Shown: positions 17,290 through 27,015 of the stretch, piece after piece | Position numbering within the stretch: position 1 is the first letter of the stretch | Layout: each line of letters opens with the position of its first letter | Source: Actinoplanes sichuanensis | GTDB taxonomy: Bacteria > Actinomycetota > Actinomycetes > Mycobacteriales > Micromonosporaceae | Assembly (NCBI RefSeq): GCF_033097365.1 | Contig: NZ_AP028461.1 | Location: 9,513,501 to 9,577,500 of the forward strand | Direction: 5' to 3' | DNA length: 64,000 nucleotides | The notes under the pieces: model-generated | Database searches by the model: none | The model's input: the letters and a program-made list of their open reading frames with translations, nothing else | What the model was told of the DNA's origin: nothing | Program-made: the position numbers and the translations under genes

Positions 17290-18717
17290 ATGTCTTCTGT
17301 ACTGAACGACGCCCAGCAGAGAGCGGTAGCCGAGTTGCTCCGCGTGTCCCCCGTCGCCGACGAGCTCGGGCGGCGATTCGCCGATGCCGGGCACGAGCTG
17401 CATCTGGTCGGCGGTTCGGTCCGCGACGCGCTGCTCGGCACCCTCGGCGACGACCTCGACTTCTGCACCGATGCCCGGCCCGAGCAGACCCTCTCCGCGG
17501 TGAGCGGCTGGGCCGACGCGATCTGGGAGACCGGGCGCGAGTTCGGCACGATCGGTATCCAGAAGAACGGTCTGCGGATCGAGATCACCACATATCGGGC
17601 CGAGGCCTACGACGGGGTGACCCGCAATCCGGTGGTCTCCTACGGGACGTCGCTCACCGATGACCTGTCCCGGCGTGACTTCACCATCAACGCGATGGCC
17701 GTGTCGGTGCCGGGGCACGAGTTCACCGACCCGTTCGGAGGGCTTCGTGACCTGGCGGCGCGGGTGATCCGTACACCGGCCGCTCCGTCGATCTCGTTCG
17801 GCGACGATCCACTTCGGATGCTGCGGGCCGCCCGATTCGCGGCGAAGCTCCGGTTCACTGTGGAGGATTCGGTTGTTTCGGCCATGCATGACATGGCCGC
17901 TGATCTCGACCGGATCACCGCGGAACGGATCCGGGACGAGTTCACCAAGCTGATGTCCGGCGCCGATCCGCTCACCGGCCTGCGGCTGCTCGTCGACACC
18001 GGGCTCGCCGACCGCTTCCTGCCCGAGATCTCCGGGCTCAAGCTGGAGATCGACGAACACGCCCAGCACAAGGACGTCTACGAGCACACCCTGATCGTGG
18101 TCAGCAACGCGATGCGGCTGGAGGGTGACGAGGGCCCGGACTTCGTGCTCCGGATGGCCGCGCTCATGCACGACATCGGCAAGCCCGCCACCAAGGCGGT
18201 CGGCCGGGACGGTCGGGTCAGCTTCCACCACCACGAGGTGGTCGGTGCGCGGCTCACCAAGCAGCGCATGAAGGCCATGAAATACCCCAAGGACGTGATC
18301 ACCGAGGTGGTCGGGCTGGTCGCCCTCCACCTGCGGTTCTATGGGTACGGCCGGGGCGAGTGGACCGATTCGGCGGTGCGTCGCTACGTGACCGACGCCG
18401 GCCCGCTGCTGGCCCGGCTGCACAAGCTGACCCGTTCCGACGTCACCACCCGCAACCGCCGCAAGGCCACCCAGCTCGCCACCGACTACGACGCGCTGGA
18501 GGAGCGGATCGCCCGGATCGCGGCCGAGGAGGACCTGGCCAAGGTCCGCCCCGACCTGGACGGCAACGCGATCATGGAGCTGCTCGGGGTGCCACCGGGC
18601 CCGATCGTCGGTCAGGCCTGGCGCTATCTGAAGGAGCTCCGGCTCGACCGGGGGCCGCTGGATCGCGACGAGGCCGAGGCGGAGCTCCTGAAATGGGCCC
18701 GCTCGCAGGACTTCTAG
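17290..18717 (+). CDS. pcnA: CCA tRNA nucleotidyltransferase
   Basis: 475 residues from ATG. The nucleotidyltransferase signature HELHLVGGSVRDALLG is at about 37-52, with the catalytic DDLDF shortly after, and the tRNA-recognition RRDFTINAMA. A C-terminal HD domain contains MAALMHDIGKPATK and HHHEVVGA, typical of the actinobacterial form. It adds or repairs the 3'-CCA of tRNAs using CTP and ATP. The long upstream frame in the same phase lacks similarity, so the ATG at 17290 was chosen. Its stop overlaps the stop of the convergent gene by four bases. Confidence 0.96.
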   Translation: MSSVLNDAQQRAVAELLRVSPVADELGRRFADAGHELHLVGGSVRDALLGTLGDDLDFCTDARPEQTLSAVSGWADAIWETGREFGTIGIQKNGLRIEITTYRAEAYDGVTRNPVVSYGTSLTDDLSRRDFTINAMAVSVPGHEFTDPFGGLRDLAARVIRTPAAPSISFGDDPLRMLRAARFAAKLRFTVEDSVVSAMHDMAADLDRITAERIRDEFTKLMSGADPLTGLRLLVDTGLADRFLPEISGLKLEIDEHAQHKDVYEHTLIVVSNAMRLEGDEGPDFVLRMAALMHDIGKPATKAVGRDGRVSFHHHEVVGARLTKQRMKAMKYPKDVITEVVGLVALHLRFYGYGRGEWTDSAVRRYVTDAGPLLARLHKLTRSDVTTRNRRKATQLATDYDALEERIARIAAEEDLAKVRPDLDGNAIMELLGVPPGPIVGQAWRYLKELRLDRGPLDRDEAEAELLKWARSQDF

Positions 18718-19826
18718 GAACGGGCCACGGTCAGCGTCACACCATCGGTGAACTGGCGCGGCATCCGGTACTCCTCCAGTAGCGTGCCGTCGGCGGCGTG
18801 GATCTGGGCGTACCGGTTGCCGAAGGCCAGGATCCGGCCGTCGGCCAGGTAGATCGCGTCCGGCCCGGCGAACAACCCACTCCGTGGGGCGCCGTTGACC
18901 GCATCGACGACACGGATGCCGTCGGTCGTTTCGGTCTTCTCGTGGACCAGCACCGTCCGGCCGTCCGGGGACCAGGCACCGTTGCCGACCGGCACTCCGA
19001 CCATCGGGATGCTCCGAACCCGCTCGCCGGTGTCGGTCGAGTAGACGACTACACCCTCGAGCCTGTCCGGGTGGGCCTCGCTGCGGGGCACGCTGACATC
19101 GAGTCGCGGGACGGCGAACTCACGGCCGTTCGGCAGCCAGCTGAACGAGCAGAAGTCGGAACAGAGCGAATCGACGTCGGCGTTGTCGAACTCACGGAGA
19201 TTCCCGGTACCTGTCTCGTAGACGGCGAAACCACCCTTGACCGGCACCAGCAGGCGGGACCCGTCCGGCGACCAGACCGGGTCGGCGCCCACTCTCAGGT
19301 CCGTGTCGACGTTCAGCGTGTCCACCACACCGCCGGCGGTGTTCACCACGTCGGTCCGATACCGGGAGATCTTCGCCGCGAACCGCTTGCCATCGGGTGC
19401 CATGGCCGGCCGGCCGTAGTCGAACGGCAGTTGCCGGTACCGGCCGGCGTCCCGATCCAGCGATACGTGAGTGTTCTCGTCGACCCCGTCGTCGACCCTG
19501 GTCGGGATGGTGACCATGGTGACGACCGCGTCACCGGGAAGCCGATAGGGCGTCTTGATCATGAAATCGGGCAGCGGACGCACACTCGCCTGCACGGTGA
19601 CCGACGGCGTCGGTGCCGGATGCACCACCGGGATCCGCGGTTCCGGCCGCAGCCAGACGAACGGAACGGTGACGACCGCGAGGACCGCCAGGGCGGCCGC
19701 GGCATGCCGGCGACGGCGGATCCGGCGACCCTGGACGCGGGCCGCACCGGCCAGGTCGTAGGCGTGCGGGGCGTCGTCGGCGAGGTCCTGGACCGCGTCG
19801 CGCAAGGTCTCCTCCAGGTCTCTCAT
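18714..19826 (-). CDS. Membrane-anchored beta-propeller (TolB/WD40-like) protein paired with an ECF sigma factor
   Basis: 370 residues. The N-terminal 40 residues are cytoplasmic with a basic cluster, followed by one transmembrane helix (AAAALAVLAVVTVPFVWL, about 41-58). The outer part has propeller-like repeats such as PAMAPDGKRF, PVWSPDGSRLL and GAWSPDGRTVLV. Its start overlaps the sigma-factor stop by four bases (ATGA). Such proteins are common partners of SigE-type ECF genes in this group and may act as sensor or anti-sigma, but no anti-sigma domain is clear. Confidence 0.75.
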   Translation of the reverse strand: MRDLEETLRDAVQDLADDAPHAYDLAGAARVQGRRIRRRRHAAAALAVLAVVTVPFVWLRPEPRIPVVHPAPTPSVTVQASVRPLPDFMIKTPYRLPGDAVVTMVTIPTRVDDGVDENTHVSLDRDAGRYRQLPFDYGRPAMAPDGKRFAAKISRYRTDVVNTAGGVVDTLNVDTDLRVGADPVWSPDGSRLLVPVKGGFAVYETGTGNLREFDNADVDSLCSDFCSFSWLPNGREFAVPRLDVSVPRSEAHPDRLEGVVVYSTDTGERVRSIPMVGVPVGNGAWSPDGRTVLVHEKTETTDGIRVVDAVNGAPRSGLFAGPDAIYLADGRILAFGNRYAQIHAADGTLLEEYRMPRQFTDGVTLTVARS

Positions 19827-20335
19827 CGGGCCCCTCCCATCGACGTGATCCGGTCGCCGACCATGCCGCGCAGTTTGGCCAGGGCGCGGGACGCCTGACT
19901 GGCCACCGTGCCGGGCCGGCAGCCGAGCGCCTCGGCGGTCTCCTCCACCGAACGGTCCTCCAGGTAGCGCATCACGAGTACGGCCCGCTGCCGGGCCGGT
20001 AGCGACAACAGGGCGTCGCGGACGGTGAGCCGGTCGGTGACGTCCTGGTCGTGGCGGCGCTCGGCGGCCCGGTCCGGCACTTCGGCGACGAACACCTCGT
20101 TGCGGCGTGCGGGCCGGCGCCAGGCGGACGCCCGGTCGTTGTAAATGATCTTTCGGACGTACGCCTCGGCGTCACTGTGAATCCGCGGCCACCGCGCGTA
20201 CGCCTTCGCCAGCGCCCCCTGCACCAGGTCCTGTGCGGACTCCCGATCCCCGGTCAGCGCGTGCGCGATCCGGAGCAGAGCCTGCCCCCGTTCCGCAACG
20301 AATGCGGTGAACTCGTCTTCGAGCGACTGCCTCAC
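19823..20335 (-). CDS. ECF sigma factor, SigE (SigE70-like) family
   Basis: 170 residues, typical of short ECF sigma factors abundant in Micromonosporaceae and Streptomyces. Region 2 is DEFTAFVAERGQALLRIAHALTGDRESAQDLVQGAL (about 7-42), and region 4 is VEETAEALGCRPGTVASQASRALAKLR (about 130-156). Translation is coupled to the propeller protein. It is divergent from a secreted-protein gene whose start is 82 bases away. Confidence 0.9.
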   Translation of the reverse strand: MRQSLEDEFTAFVAERGQALLRIAHALTGDRESAQDLVQGALAKAYARWPRIHSDAEAYVRKIIYNDRASAWRRPARRNEVFVAEVPDRAAERRHDQDVTDRLTVRDALLSLPARQRAVLVMRYLEDRSVEETAEALGCRPGTVASQASRALAKLRGMVGDRITSMGGAR

Positions 20336-20416
20336 CGGTCACCTCCGCCGAGCACGACGCGCGAGGGATCCAGATCTTTGCATTCATTTTCGGGCCGGGA
20401 CGGTAGCGTCCGGGCC

Positions 20417-21157
20417 ATGAGCGCAGTACGCAACCGGGTCCTCGCGGCCCTGCTGGCCGTCGCCCCCGCGGCCGGGCTTCTCATCGGCGCACCGGTGCAG
20501 GCGGCCGACTCCGACATCGTCATCAAGTCCGTCTCGGTCAGCCGGGACACCGTGGTCCTGGGTTCCAGGGCCGGCTGCGCGACCGTCACCTTCACCGCGG
20601 TGCTCAGTGCGCCGATCCCGGCCGGCAGCCCGGCGCCCAGCGGTGTCCGCGTCGACATCGAGGGGCCCCTGTCGCAGGACGGTTACCTGCGTGGGCGGAG
20701 CCTCACCCAGGTCGGATCGTCGACCACCTACCGGGCCACCCTGCCGTTGTGCGGCACCGATCGATCCGGTCGTTACCTCGCCGTGGTGTCCGGCGGGGTC
20801 TACACCGGGCCCGGCCAGGCGACCTACATCGACCCCGAGTTCATCGACGTCTTCATCAAGCGGCCGTCCCGGCTGACGTTGAACGCGTCGCCCGAGCCGG
20901 TGCGCAAGGGTCGGAAGATCACCGCCAAGGGCATTCTCAAGGTCGATGGCAAGGGGTACGCCGCAGCCAGGGTCAAGGTGTTCTTCAAGGCGAACGGCGC
21001 GAGCACCTGGACGTACAAGGGCACCGCCGTCACGAACGCCAAGGGCGTCTACGGCAAGCGATTCACCGCCGTCCGCAGCGGTGTGTGGAAGGCCGTCTAC
21101 GAGGGCGACCTGAAGCGTGAGCCGGCCGCCGCCGGGGACGCCGTCAAGGTCGGGTAG
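20417..21157 (+). CDS. Secreted protein with Ig-like beta domain
   Basis: 246 residues from the ATG at 20417, where a signal peptide begins (MSAVRNRVLAALLAVAPAAGLLIGAPVQAA, cleavage likely after about residue 31). The mature protein has two cysteines and a C-terminal segment (about 155-245) resembling bacterial Ig-like or surface-repeat domains (RKGRKITAKGILKVDGKGYAAARVKVFFK). No enzymatic motif is present. It is divergent from the ECF sigma factor and may be one of its targets, which is only a context inference. Confidence 0.8.
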   Translation: MSAVRNRVLAALLAVAPAAGLLIGAPVQAADSDIVIKSVSVSRDTVVLGSRAGCATVTFTAVLSAPIPAGSPAPSGVRVDIEGPLSQDGYLRGRSLTQVGSSTTYRATLPLCGTDRSGRYLAVVSGGVYTGPGQATYIDPEFIDVFIKRPSRLTLNASPEPVRKGRKITAKGILKVDGKGYAAARVKVFFKANGASTWTYKGTAVTNAKGVYGKRFTAVRSGVWKAVYEGDLKREPAAAGDAVKVG

Positions 21158-21177
21158 TCCGGGGCAGACTGGAAGCC

Positions 21178-21633
21178 ATGTTCGTCATCGAGTCGCCGAT
21201 CGGTCCGCTCGGTCTCGTCGTCGACGGTCCGGCCGTGGTGGGCGTGCGTTTCGCCGCCCGGCCCGGGCCGTCCACCGACCATCCCGCGGCCGAGCAGTTG
21301 CGTGCCTACTTCGCCGGAGAGCTGACCGACTTCACGGTGCCGTTCGACATGCGTGGCGGTTCGGAGTTCGAGCGGGCGGTCTGGGCGGAGATCGCCCGGA
21401 TTCCGTACGGCGAGACGATCACCTACGGGGCGATCGCCACCGCGCTCGGCGATCCGGGAGCGGCCCGCGCGGTCGGCACGGCCTGCAACCACAACCCGAT
21501 CCCGGTGATCGTCCCGTGCCACCGGGTGGTCGGCGCCGGCAACAAGATGGTCGGCTTCGGCGGCGGCCTGGACCGCAAGCGCATCCTGCTGGAGCTGGAG
21601 GCCGCGGTCGCCCTGCAGCGGGCCTGGAGCTGA
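21178..21633 (+). CDS. ogt: Methylated-DNA--protein-cysteine S-methyltransferase
   Basis: 151 residues, the size of Ogt-type proteins. The catalytic IPVIVPCHRVVG motif holds the acceptor cysteine at about 117, with ERAVWAEIARIPYGETITYGAIA forming the DNA-binding helix-turn-helix and the arginine finger nearby. It transfers methyl groups from O6-methylguanine to itself in a suicide reaction. The 3' end overlaps the beginning of a 16-bp terminator stem. Confidence 0.96.
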   Translation: MFVIESPIGPLGLVVDGPAVVGVRFAARPGPSTDHPAAEQLRAYFAGELTDFTVPFDMRGGSEFERAVWAEIARIPYGETITYGAIATALGDPGAARAVGTACNHNPIPVIVPCHRVVGAGNKMVGFGGGLDRKRILLELEAAVALQRAWS

Positions 21634-21670
21634 TTCAGGCCGGCCCGTTTCGCCCGGGCCGGCCTGAATC
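21632..21670. terminator. Bidirectional terminator between ogt and ino1
   Basis: A perfect 16-bp inverted repeat (21632-21647 with 21655-21670) around a 7-base loop. It starts within the ogt stop codon and precedes the end of ino1 on the other strand, so it can end both convergent transcripts. Confidence 0.88.
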
Positions 21671-21684
21671 GACAGGGACGAGCG

Positions 21685-22764
21685 TCAGCGCTCGATCTCA
21701 CCCGCGATGAACGCCTCGACGGCCGCGTGGGCGTCGTGGTCGCTGTACTGCACGGGCGGAGACTTCATGAAGTAGGACGACGCCGACAGGATCGGGCCGC
21801 CGATGCCGCGGTCCTTCGCGATCTTCGCGGCACGGACCGCGTCGATGATCACGCCGGCCGAGTTCGGCGAGTCCCACACCTCGAGCTTGAGCTCGGCGTT
21901 CAGCGGGGTGTCACCGAACGAGCGACCCTCCAGGCGGATGTACGCCCACTTGCGGTCGTCGAGCCACGGCACGTGGTCGGACGGGCCGATGTGCACGTCA
22001 CTCTTGATCATCTCGTGCGGGATCTGGGAGGTCACCGACTGGGTCTTCGAGATCTTCTTGGAGACCAGGCGGTTGCGCTCCAGCATGTTCATGAAGTCCA
22101 TGTTGCCGCCGAAGTTCAGCTGGTACGTGCGGAGCAGCTCGACACCGCGGTCCTCGAACAGCTTCGCCAGCGCGCGGTGCACGATGGTGGCGCCGACCTG
22201 GCTCTTGATGTCGTCGCCGACGATCGGCACGCCCGCGTCGGTGAACTTCTGCGCCCACTCCGGGTCGGAGGCGATGAAGACGGGCAGCGCGTTCACGAAC
22301 GCGACACCGGCGTCGATGGCGGCCTGCGCGTAGAACTTGTCGGCCTCCTCCGAGCCCACCGGCAGGTAGGACACCAGGACGTCGACCTCGGCGTCGCGCA
22401 GGACCTGGACGACGTCGACCGGCTCGGCCGTCGACTCCTCGATGATCTCGCGGTAGTAGGTGCCCAGGCCGTCGAAGGTCGGGCCGCGCTGCACGGTGAC
22501 GCCGGTCGGCGGCACGTCGGTCAGCTTGATGGTGTTGTTCTCGCTGGCGACGATCGCCTCGCTGAGATCCATGCCGACCTTCTTGGCGTCCACATCGAAC
22601 GCCGCGACGAACTTCACATCAGATACGTGATAGTCGCCGAAGGTCACGTGCATGAGACCCGGGACGCGGTCGTTTGGGTCGGCGTTCTTGTAGTACTCCA
22701 CGCCCTGCACGAGGGACGAGGCGCAGTTACCCACACCGACGATGGCGACGCGGACGGAACCCAT
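21685..22764 (-). CDS. ino1: Inositol-3-phosphate synthase
   Basis: 359 residues from the ATG preceded by AAGGAGG at eight bases; an ATG nine codons upstream overlaps the padR stop but is less well placed. NAD-binding [16 protein letters not shown] lies at about 5-20 and the actinobacterial core [15 protein letters not shown] at about 190. It converts glucose 6-phosphate to inositol 3-phosphate, the first step to phosphatidylinositol and mycothiol in actinobacteria. It follows a PadR-family gene, as in mycobacteria, where the pair is conserved. Confidence 0.96.
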   Translation of the reverse strand: MGSVRVAIVGVGNCASSLVQGVEYYKNADPNDRVPGLMHVTFGDYHVSDVKFVAAFDVDAKKVGMDLSEAIVASENNTIKLTDVPPTGVTVQRGPTFDGLGTYYREIIEESTAEPVDVVQVLRDAEVDVLVSYLPVGSEEADKFYAQAAIDAGVAFVNALPVFIASDPEWAQKFTDAGVPIVGDDIKSQVGATIVHRALAKLFEDRGVELLRTYQLNFGGNMDFMNMLERNRLVSKKISKTQSVTSQIPHEMIKSDVHIGPSDHVPWLDDRKWAYIRLEGRSFGDTPLNAELKLEVWDSPNSAGVIIDAVRAAKIAKDRGIGGPILSASSYFMKSPPVQYSDHDAHAAVEAFIAGEIER

Positions 22765-22787
22765 CGCGTTTGCCTCCTTGTTGTTCA

Positions 22788-23423
22788 TCACGGCCGGTCC
22801 AGGTGCGGACGCGGTGGTTCTGGGTTGTTCTCCGCACGCCGGCTCTCCACGCGCTGACTCTCCGCGCGTTGTCGGAAGGCCGGGGTGCGGCCGGAGCGTT
22901 CGTTACTGATCAGCTCTTCCAGCCAGCGGACCTCGCGCTCACACGCGTCGAGACCGTGGCGCTGAAGCTCCAGGGTGTAGGCGTCGAGACGATCGGCGGC
23001 GCGGGCCAGGATCTCGCGCAGCCCCTCACGGCGCTCCTCGATGCGGCGGCGCCGGCCCTCCAGGATGCGGAGCCGGGTGGCGCGATCGGTGCGCGAGAAG
23101 AACGTGAAGTGCACGCCGAATCCGGCGTCGTCATACGTCTCCGGGCCGGTCTGGGTGAGCAGGTCGGCGAAGTGCTCCTTGCCCTCTGCCGTGATCTTGT
23201 AGACAACCCGCCCCCGCTTGCTGGTCATCGGGGGAATGATGTCGCTGTCGGCCTCGGCCTCACTGATCCAGCCGGCGAGCTTCAGCCGCTTCAGAGTGGG
23301 GTACAGAGTGCCGTAGCTGATCGCGGCGCGGAGCGTGCCGAGTTTGGTGGCGAGTTCCTTTCGGAGCTCATACCCATGCATCGGGGCCTCCTGGAGGAGA
23401 CCGAGGATCGCCAATTCCAGCAC
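22788..23423 (-). CDS. PadR-family transcriptional regulator
   Basis: 211 residues, GTG start with AGGGAGGG upstream. The N-terminal winged helix has the family pattern [23 protein letters not shown] and [17 protein letters not shown]; the C-terminal half (about 110-180) is a helical, coiled-coil-like dimerisation region. It stops 23 bases before ino1, so the two are probably one transcript. A perfect inverted repeat 24 bases upstream of its start is a likely autoregulatory operator. Confidence 0.92.
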   Translation of the reverse strand: MLELAILGLLQEAPMHGYELRKELATKLGTLRAAISYGTLYPTLKRLKLAGWISEAEADSDIIPPMTSKRGRVVYKITAEGKEHFADLLTQTGPETYDDAGFGVHFTFFSRTDRATRLRILEGRRRRIEERREGLREILARAADRLDAYTLELQRHGLDACEREVRWLEELISNERSGRTPAFRQRAESQRVESRRAENNPEPPRPHLDRP

Positions 23424-23446
23424 TGGCCCTCCCTCGAACTGTGTCC

Positions 23447-23469
23447 CGATGTATCGGCTCGATACATCG
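23447..23469. promoter_or_regulatory. Palindromic operator candidate upstream of padR
   Basis: A perfect 10-bp inverted repeat, CGATGTATCG, with a 3-base spacer (arms 23447-23456 and 23460-23469). It contains ATGT and ACAT half-sites separated by 11 bases, in keeping with PadR operators (ATGT-N8-ACAT-like). It lies between the divergent padR and DUF5318 genes. Confidence 0.75.
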
Positions 23470-23581
23470 CAACCGTAGATCGGCCCGCTCAGGTCCGCAA
23501 CTTACCCATCCTGTGCAGTCGCCACGCCACGCTGTGTGATGACTGTCGCCGTGGGAGCGGGGACCGCGTACTCTCTTCGCC

Positions 23582-24049
23582 ATGCGCACGCAGCGGCAGG
23601 TTGTCGACTACTCGCTACAGAGGCGGGCAGTCCTGCGTGACGTCAAAAACGGCCGGATCGGTCCGCTTGAAGTGTGTGACGCGTCTCCTTACTTGAGAAA
23701 CGCCGCAACCTTCCATGGCGAGCCGACCGACGAACGGTGCCCGATCTGCCGCCGGGACAACCTGACGCTTGTGCACTACGTCTATGGCGATGAGCTCAAG
23801 CAGTCCGCTGGTCAGGCTCGGAAAATGGCCGAGCTGCCCGTGCTGGCGATGACGCTGCGTGAGTTTCAGGTCTTCGTCGTCGAGGTGTGCCGCTCTTGCG
23901 CCTGGAACCACCTGATCGAGAGGTTCGTTCTGGGGCGAGACGGTCTCGCCGACGATGAGACGTTGCACACCGACGTTATGGTCTCGTCCGGTGGAGGGGG
24001 ATCCCACCGGACAGGTCCGTCGTCACACAGCGGGGAGGCCCGGGGATGA
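23582..24049 (+). CDS. DUF5318 family protein
   Basis: 155 residues, ATG start. Two CxxC pairs, CPIC at about 54-57 and CRSC at about 101-104, suggest a zinc-binding fold; the order and the YGDEL...ELPVLAM core match the DUF5318 proteins found beside ponA and ino1 in actinobacteria (Rv0049 in M. tuberculosis occupies the same place). The function is unknown. The C-terminal 20 residues are Gly/Ser-rich. Confidence 0.8.
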   Translation: MRTQRQVVDYSLQRRAVLRDVKNGRIGPLEVCDASPYLRNAATFHGEPTDERCPICRRDNLTLVHYVYGDELKQSAGQARKMAELPVLAMTLREFQVFVVEVCRSCAWNHLIERFVLGRDGLADDETLHTDVMVSSGGGGSHRTGPSSHSGEARG

Positions 24050-24221
24050 ACCGGATCGATCTCGCTAACGTGTACGAGTTTGAGACCGGATTTCGGTCAT
24101 CACAGACACATGACATGGGGGCTGCCGGGACCGCAGCCCACAACGCCCGCTCGTGGCGCAGTGTCGGAAAGGCTCGTCCGGGCCTTATGACCGCGCCCCC
24201 GCGACCGGTAGGTGTGAGGGA

Positions 24222-26873
24222 ATGAACGCGTACGGCGAATCGCAGTCCGCACGAGCCCGGGTACAAGTGCCCGGGCCGTCCGCTGCTTCCACGCCCGGCG
24301 ACGATCCGCGTAACGAGAGCAAGCCCGGTCCGGACGCCTACCGGCGTCCATCCGGTGCCGCCTCGGTGCCCGGCTCGTCGGGGCGGGCGTCGGTGGGCTC
24401 TGCCCCAGCCGCCAGGGCATCGGTCGGCTCGGCGTCGGTGGGCTCGGCGACCCCAGGTCGTGCCTCGGTCGGCTCCGCGCCGGCCGGCGGCCGCGCCTCC
24501 GTGGGCTCCGCCTCCGTCGGCGGCCGTGCCTCGGTCGGCTCCGCCTCGGTCGGTGGCCGTGCCTCCGTGTCACCGGGTGGACCCGGCGGCCCGGGTGGCC
24601 CGGGTGGGCCCGGTGGTGGCGGATCAGGTGGCTCCGGTGGCTCCGGTGGCAAGAAGGGCCGCAGCAAGGCCGACAAGAAGTACCGGCGGGCCAACATCCT
24701 GACCGCGGCCGCGGCGGTGCTGGTCATCATGCTCGGTGTCGGCATCGTCGGTGGCACCTACTTCTTCGACGACGTGAAGCTGCCGACGCCCAAGGCCGAG
24801 GCGCAGATGAACACGATCCTGCTGTCCAACGGCTCGGTGCTGGAGAAGACCGGCTCGCCCCGGATCAACGTGCCGTACCAGAAGATGAGCCCCAACATTC
24901 AGAATGCCGTGATCGCTGCGGAGGACAAGAACTACCGCACCCACAACGGCATCGACATGAAGGGCATCGCCCGCGCCGCGTGGAACAACTTCACCGGCGG
25001 TGAACTGCAGGGCGCCTCCACCATCACCCAGCAGTACGCCCGGCACGTCGCCGACGAGAAGGACATCAGCTACAGCCGTAAGCTGCGCGAGGCGGTGATC
25101 GCCCGCAAGCTGGAGTCGGAGTACAGCAAGGACGAGATCCTCGGCATGTACCTGAACTTCATCGACCTCGGCCGTGGCCGGTACGGCGCCGAGTCGGCCG
25201 CACAGGGCTACTACGGAGCCTCGGTGGTCCAGGGCTCCAAGAACGAGATCAACGTCTACCAGGCCGCGGTACTCGCGTCGCTGATCAAGCAGCCGTACGC
25301 GACGAAGACCCACCCCGGTTACGACCCGGCGAACAACCGGCAGGAAGCCGAGCAGCGCTGGGAGTACACGCTGAAGAACATGCTCGAGCTGGGTGCGATC
25401 ACCCAGGCGCAGTATGACCAGCGGAAGTACCCCATGCCGATCGACCCGAAGAAGGCCGCCAAGGGCACCCCGGAGGACAAGCCGGTCAACATGGTCACGC
25501 GCCATGTCCTGTTCGAACTCAACTCCCTCGGCATCACTGCGGACAAGTTGAAGGCCGGTGGCTACACGGTCACCACCACGATCAACCCGAAGGTGCAGGC
25601 GGCGGCGGAGAAGGCCGGCTCCAAGACGAGCAAGACCTCCCCGATGTACAAGCAGAAGGCGTCGTACCAGGCCGCGGTCATCGGCATCGACCCGAAGAGC
25701 GGTGAGGTGCTCGGCTACTACGGCGGCGACGACCCGTACGGCATCGACTACGCCGGCTACATGAAGGGTGACGGCAGTGGCGTGCCGGACGACGGATCCG
25801 GTGGTCAGTCCCCGGGCTCGACGTTCAAGATCTACACGCTGGCCGCCGGCCTCAAGGCGGACTACTCCTTCGACACCGTCTGGGACGTGAACAAGGAGAA
25901 GCCCGAAGGCGGCAAGATCAGCAACGCCGGCGCCGACCCGGGCGCGATCTGTGATGGCAAGGGTGCCTTCTGTGACCTCGAGACCGCCACGATCCGGTCC
26001 TACAACTTCCCGTTCTACTGGATCGCGGACGAACTCGGCCCCAACAAGGTCATCGAGGCCGCCCGCGACGCCGGTGTCGAGACGATGTGGACCGACAAGG
26101 GCAAGAAGATCGACCTGAAGGGCAAGCTGGGCAGCGACTTCCACACCGAGGTCGCCTTCGGCCAGTACCGTGTCCTTCCCCTGGAGCACGCGCAGGGTGT
26201 GGCCACGATCGTGAACGCCGGCGTCCGGCACGACGCGCACTTCGTCAAAGAGGTGAAGCAGCGTGACCCGAAGACCGGTGACGAGAAGGTCCTCTACACC
26301 GCGCCGCAGAAGGGCAAGCGCGTCTTCGACGAGGCCCAGATGTCGAACCTGCTCGGCGTCATGAAGGCGATCCCGAAGCGGGCCAAGAAGACGATCGACG
26401 GTCACGAGACGGTGGGCAAGTCCGGCACCTGGGAGATCGAGATCGACGGCAAGAGCCTGAACGGTGACACCTGGTTCGTCGGCGGCATGCCTCAGTTGGC
26501 TGCGACCGTCTGGGTCGGTGGCGCTGAAGGTCGTGTGTCGCTGAAGGAGAAGAACGGCGACCCGATGTTCGGTTCCGGCACTCCTGCCTCGATCTGGAAG
26601 GAGTTCCTCGAGACCGCCGCCGAGGCGATGAAGTGGGACGAGGAGAAGTTCCCGGAGCGCATCAAGACCGGTGACGACAGCAAGGGCAACGGCACGAAGC
26701 CGGTCGTGGAGACGCCGATCACCCAGGACCCGAACAGCGGGTTCTGCCAGATCGACCCGACCAACATCCTCTGCCAGGTGACCGGCGGCAACACCGGCAA
26801 CACCGGTCCCGGCAACAATGGGGGCGGAAACAACAACGGTGGCGGTAACGGCGGCGGAGACGACGACGATTAG
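24222..26873 (+). CDS. ponA: Class A penicillin-binding protein (bifunctional)
   Basis: 883 residues from the ATG of MNAYGESQSA; a longer frame upstream has no similarity. A 140-residue cytoplasmic tail is low complexity with repeated GRASVGSA units and a Pro-Gly run. One transmembrane helix follows (about 158-178). The glycosyltransferase domain has catalytic Glu224 in AAEDKNYRTH and GASTITQQYAR; the transpeptidase domain has Ser523-Thr-Phe-Lys526, SYN, and KSGT. It polymerises and crosslinks peptidoglycan. The C-terminal 55 residues are Gly/Asn-rich and end in a run of Asp. The tail is unusually long and repetitive for the family. Confidence 0.95.
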   Translation: MNAYGESQSARARVQVPGPSAASTPGDDPRNESKPGPDAYRRPSGAASVPGSSGRASVGSAPAARASVGSASVGSATPGRASVGSAPAGGRASVGSASVGGRASVGSASVGGRASVSPGGPGGPGGPGGPGGGGSGGSGGSGGKKGRSKADKKYRRANILTAAAAVLVIMLGVGIVGGTYFFDDVKLPTPKAEAQMNTILLSNGSVLEKTGSPRINVPYQKMSPNIQNAVIAAEDKNYRTHNGIDMKGIARAAWNNFTGGELQGASTITQQYARHVADEKDISYSRKLREAVIARKLESEYSKDEILGMYLNFIDLGRGRYGAESAAQGYYGASVVQGSKNEINVYQAAVLASLIKQPYATKTHPGYDPANNRQEAEQRWEYTLKNMLELGAITQAQYDQRKYPMPIDPKKAAKGTPEDKPVNMVTRHVLFELNSLGITADKLKAGGYTVTTTINPKVQAAAEKAGSKTSKTSPMYKQKASYQAAVIGIDPKSGEVLGYYGGDDPYGIDYAGYMKGDGSGVPDDGSGGQSPGSTFKIYTLAAGLKADYSFDTVWDVNKEKPEGGKISNAGADPGAICDGKGAFCDLETATIRSYNFPFYWIADELGPNKVIEAARDAGVETMWTDKGKKIDLKGKLGSDFHTEVAFGQYRVLPLEHAQGVATIVNAGVRHDAHFVKEVKQRDPKTGDEKVLYTAPQKGKRVFDEAQMSNLLGVMKAIPKRAKKTIDGHETVGKSGTWEIEIDGKSLNGDTWFVGGMPQLAATVWVGGAEGRVSLKEKNGDPMFGSGTPASIWKEFLETAAEAMKWDEEKFPERIKTGDDSKGNGTKPVVETPITQDPNSGFCQIDPTNILCQVTGGNTGNTGPGNNGGGNNNGGGNGGGDDDD

Positions 26874-26887
26874 CGACCCTGACTGAG

Positions 26888-26925
26888 AAGCGGCGTCCAT
26901 CTCGTGGAGATGGGCGCCGCTTTGT
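26888..26925 (+). terminator. Terminator after ponA
   Basis: A 16-bp stem (26888-26903 with 26907-26922, one G-T wobble) around a 3-base loop, followed by TTTGTCTT. It ends ponA transcription 15 bases after the stop. Confidence 0.85.
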
Positions 26926-27015
26926 CTTAGCCGTGGCTGTGTGTCTGATGAAGATCGGTGTGCCGGACCCGGCCGGTCACCTTTCCGGGCTACTCATGCG
27001 GCATGATGCCAAGAC

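Noticed and set aside
16321..18423. 700-codon minus frame extending across pcnA
   Set aside because: Only the part up to 17187 is retained; the rest is antisense to the CCA enzyme.
24624..26900. 758-codon minus-strand frame opposite ponA
   Set aside because: Antisense shadow rich in Val/Leu/Arg/Gly with no family; ponA motifs are on the plus strand.
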